From: Falsigemmobacter intermedius
Lineage (GTDB): Bacteria > Pseudomonadota > Alphaproteobacteria > Rhodobacterales > Rhodobacteraceae
Direction of reading: 5' to 3'
Assembly (NCBI RefSeq): GCF_004054105.1
Contig: NZ_SBLC01000016.1
Coordinates: 22,675-86,674 of the forward strand
DNA: 64,000 bases
The notes below the pieces were generated by a model that was not told the DNA's origin, ran no database searches, and was given only the letters and a program-made list of their open reading frames with translations. A program made the translations under genes and the position numbers. Each line of letters starts with the position of its first letter. Within the stretch, counting starts at the first letter, position 1. Shown here in pieces: positions 63,913-64,000 of this stretch.

Positions 63913-64000
63913 GCGTTCCCTGTCAGCGCTCCGCGCAAGGTCGTGTCGCGAAGGCTGTGGAAATTCCCTGGCGGCTTGCTCCGGGCATGTGAAATTGGCG

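Overview
The window is high-GC DNA from an alphaproteobacterium, most likely a member of the Rhodobacteraceae (Rhodobacterales). The reasons are the pcaQ / pcaDCHGB arrangement, three TRAP transporters in 64 kb, a heterotetrameric sarcosine oxidase operon, a Hint-RTX protein remnant of a kind common in that family, and an EcfG-like stress promoter. I cannot name a species. I see no rRNA, tRNA, CRISPR array, insertion sequence, phage gene or replication origin.

Layout. 1-6816: C-terminal 2271 residues of a giant beta-helical adhesin that begins outside the window. 7042-9586: a signalling trio (Tat-exported sulfite-oxidase-fold protein, membrane histidine kinase, NarL-type response regulator). 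9722-10465: DUF892 stress protein with an EcfG-type promoter; then a hot-dog thioesterase on the minus strand. 11120-23574: aromatic catabolism, with pcaDCHGB and divergent pcaQ, pobA with a divergent AraC regulator, two aldehyde dehydrogenases each beside an AraC-type gene, and pcaIJ. Together these turn 4-hydroxybenzoate (and probably an aromatic aldehyde) through protocatechuate to 3-oxoadipyl-CoA. No dedicated pcaF lies beside them.

23752-28858 is a scarred segment. A Hint-RTX gene carries two single-base frameshifts and is fused head-to-head with a GntR gene that lacks its 5' end. Next come an intact M20 amidase/carbamoylase and an intact GntR gene, then an M24 peptidase gene broken by a third single-base frameshift. 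All three frameshifts are explained by loss of one base from a G/C homopolymer. 28911-29630: RraA-like protein.

29956-36736: one-carbon block, with formyl-THF deformylase PurU, a TetR regulator and soxBDAG (sarcosine to glycine plus methylene-THF). 37094-39895: TRAP transporter 1, with a three-half-site operator upstream. 40285-56529: a large CoA-thioester catabolic region: thiolase, enoyl-CoA hydratase and TRAP transporter 2, then a MalT-like LuxR regulator, acyl-CoA ligase, two tandem acyl-CoA dehydrogenases, fused hydratase/dehydrogenase, second thiolase and second hydratase-like protein. Its content resembles a dicarboxylate (pimelate-type) beta-oxidation operon. 56655-57878: a second M20 amidase. 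58283-63912: TRAP transporter 3 divergent from a metallo-beta-lactamase-fold hydrolase, GntR regulator and L-2-hydroxyglutarate oxidase, with matched operator-like repeats in the shared promoter region. I propose this last block takes up and oxidises a 2-hydroxy acid or its lactone.

Overall the window is a scavenging and catabolic region: transporters feed aromatic, methylated-amine, CoA-dependent and hydroxy-acid routes, mostly with a local regulator.
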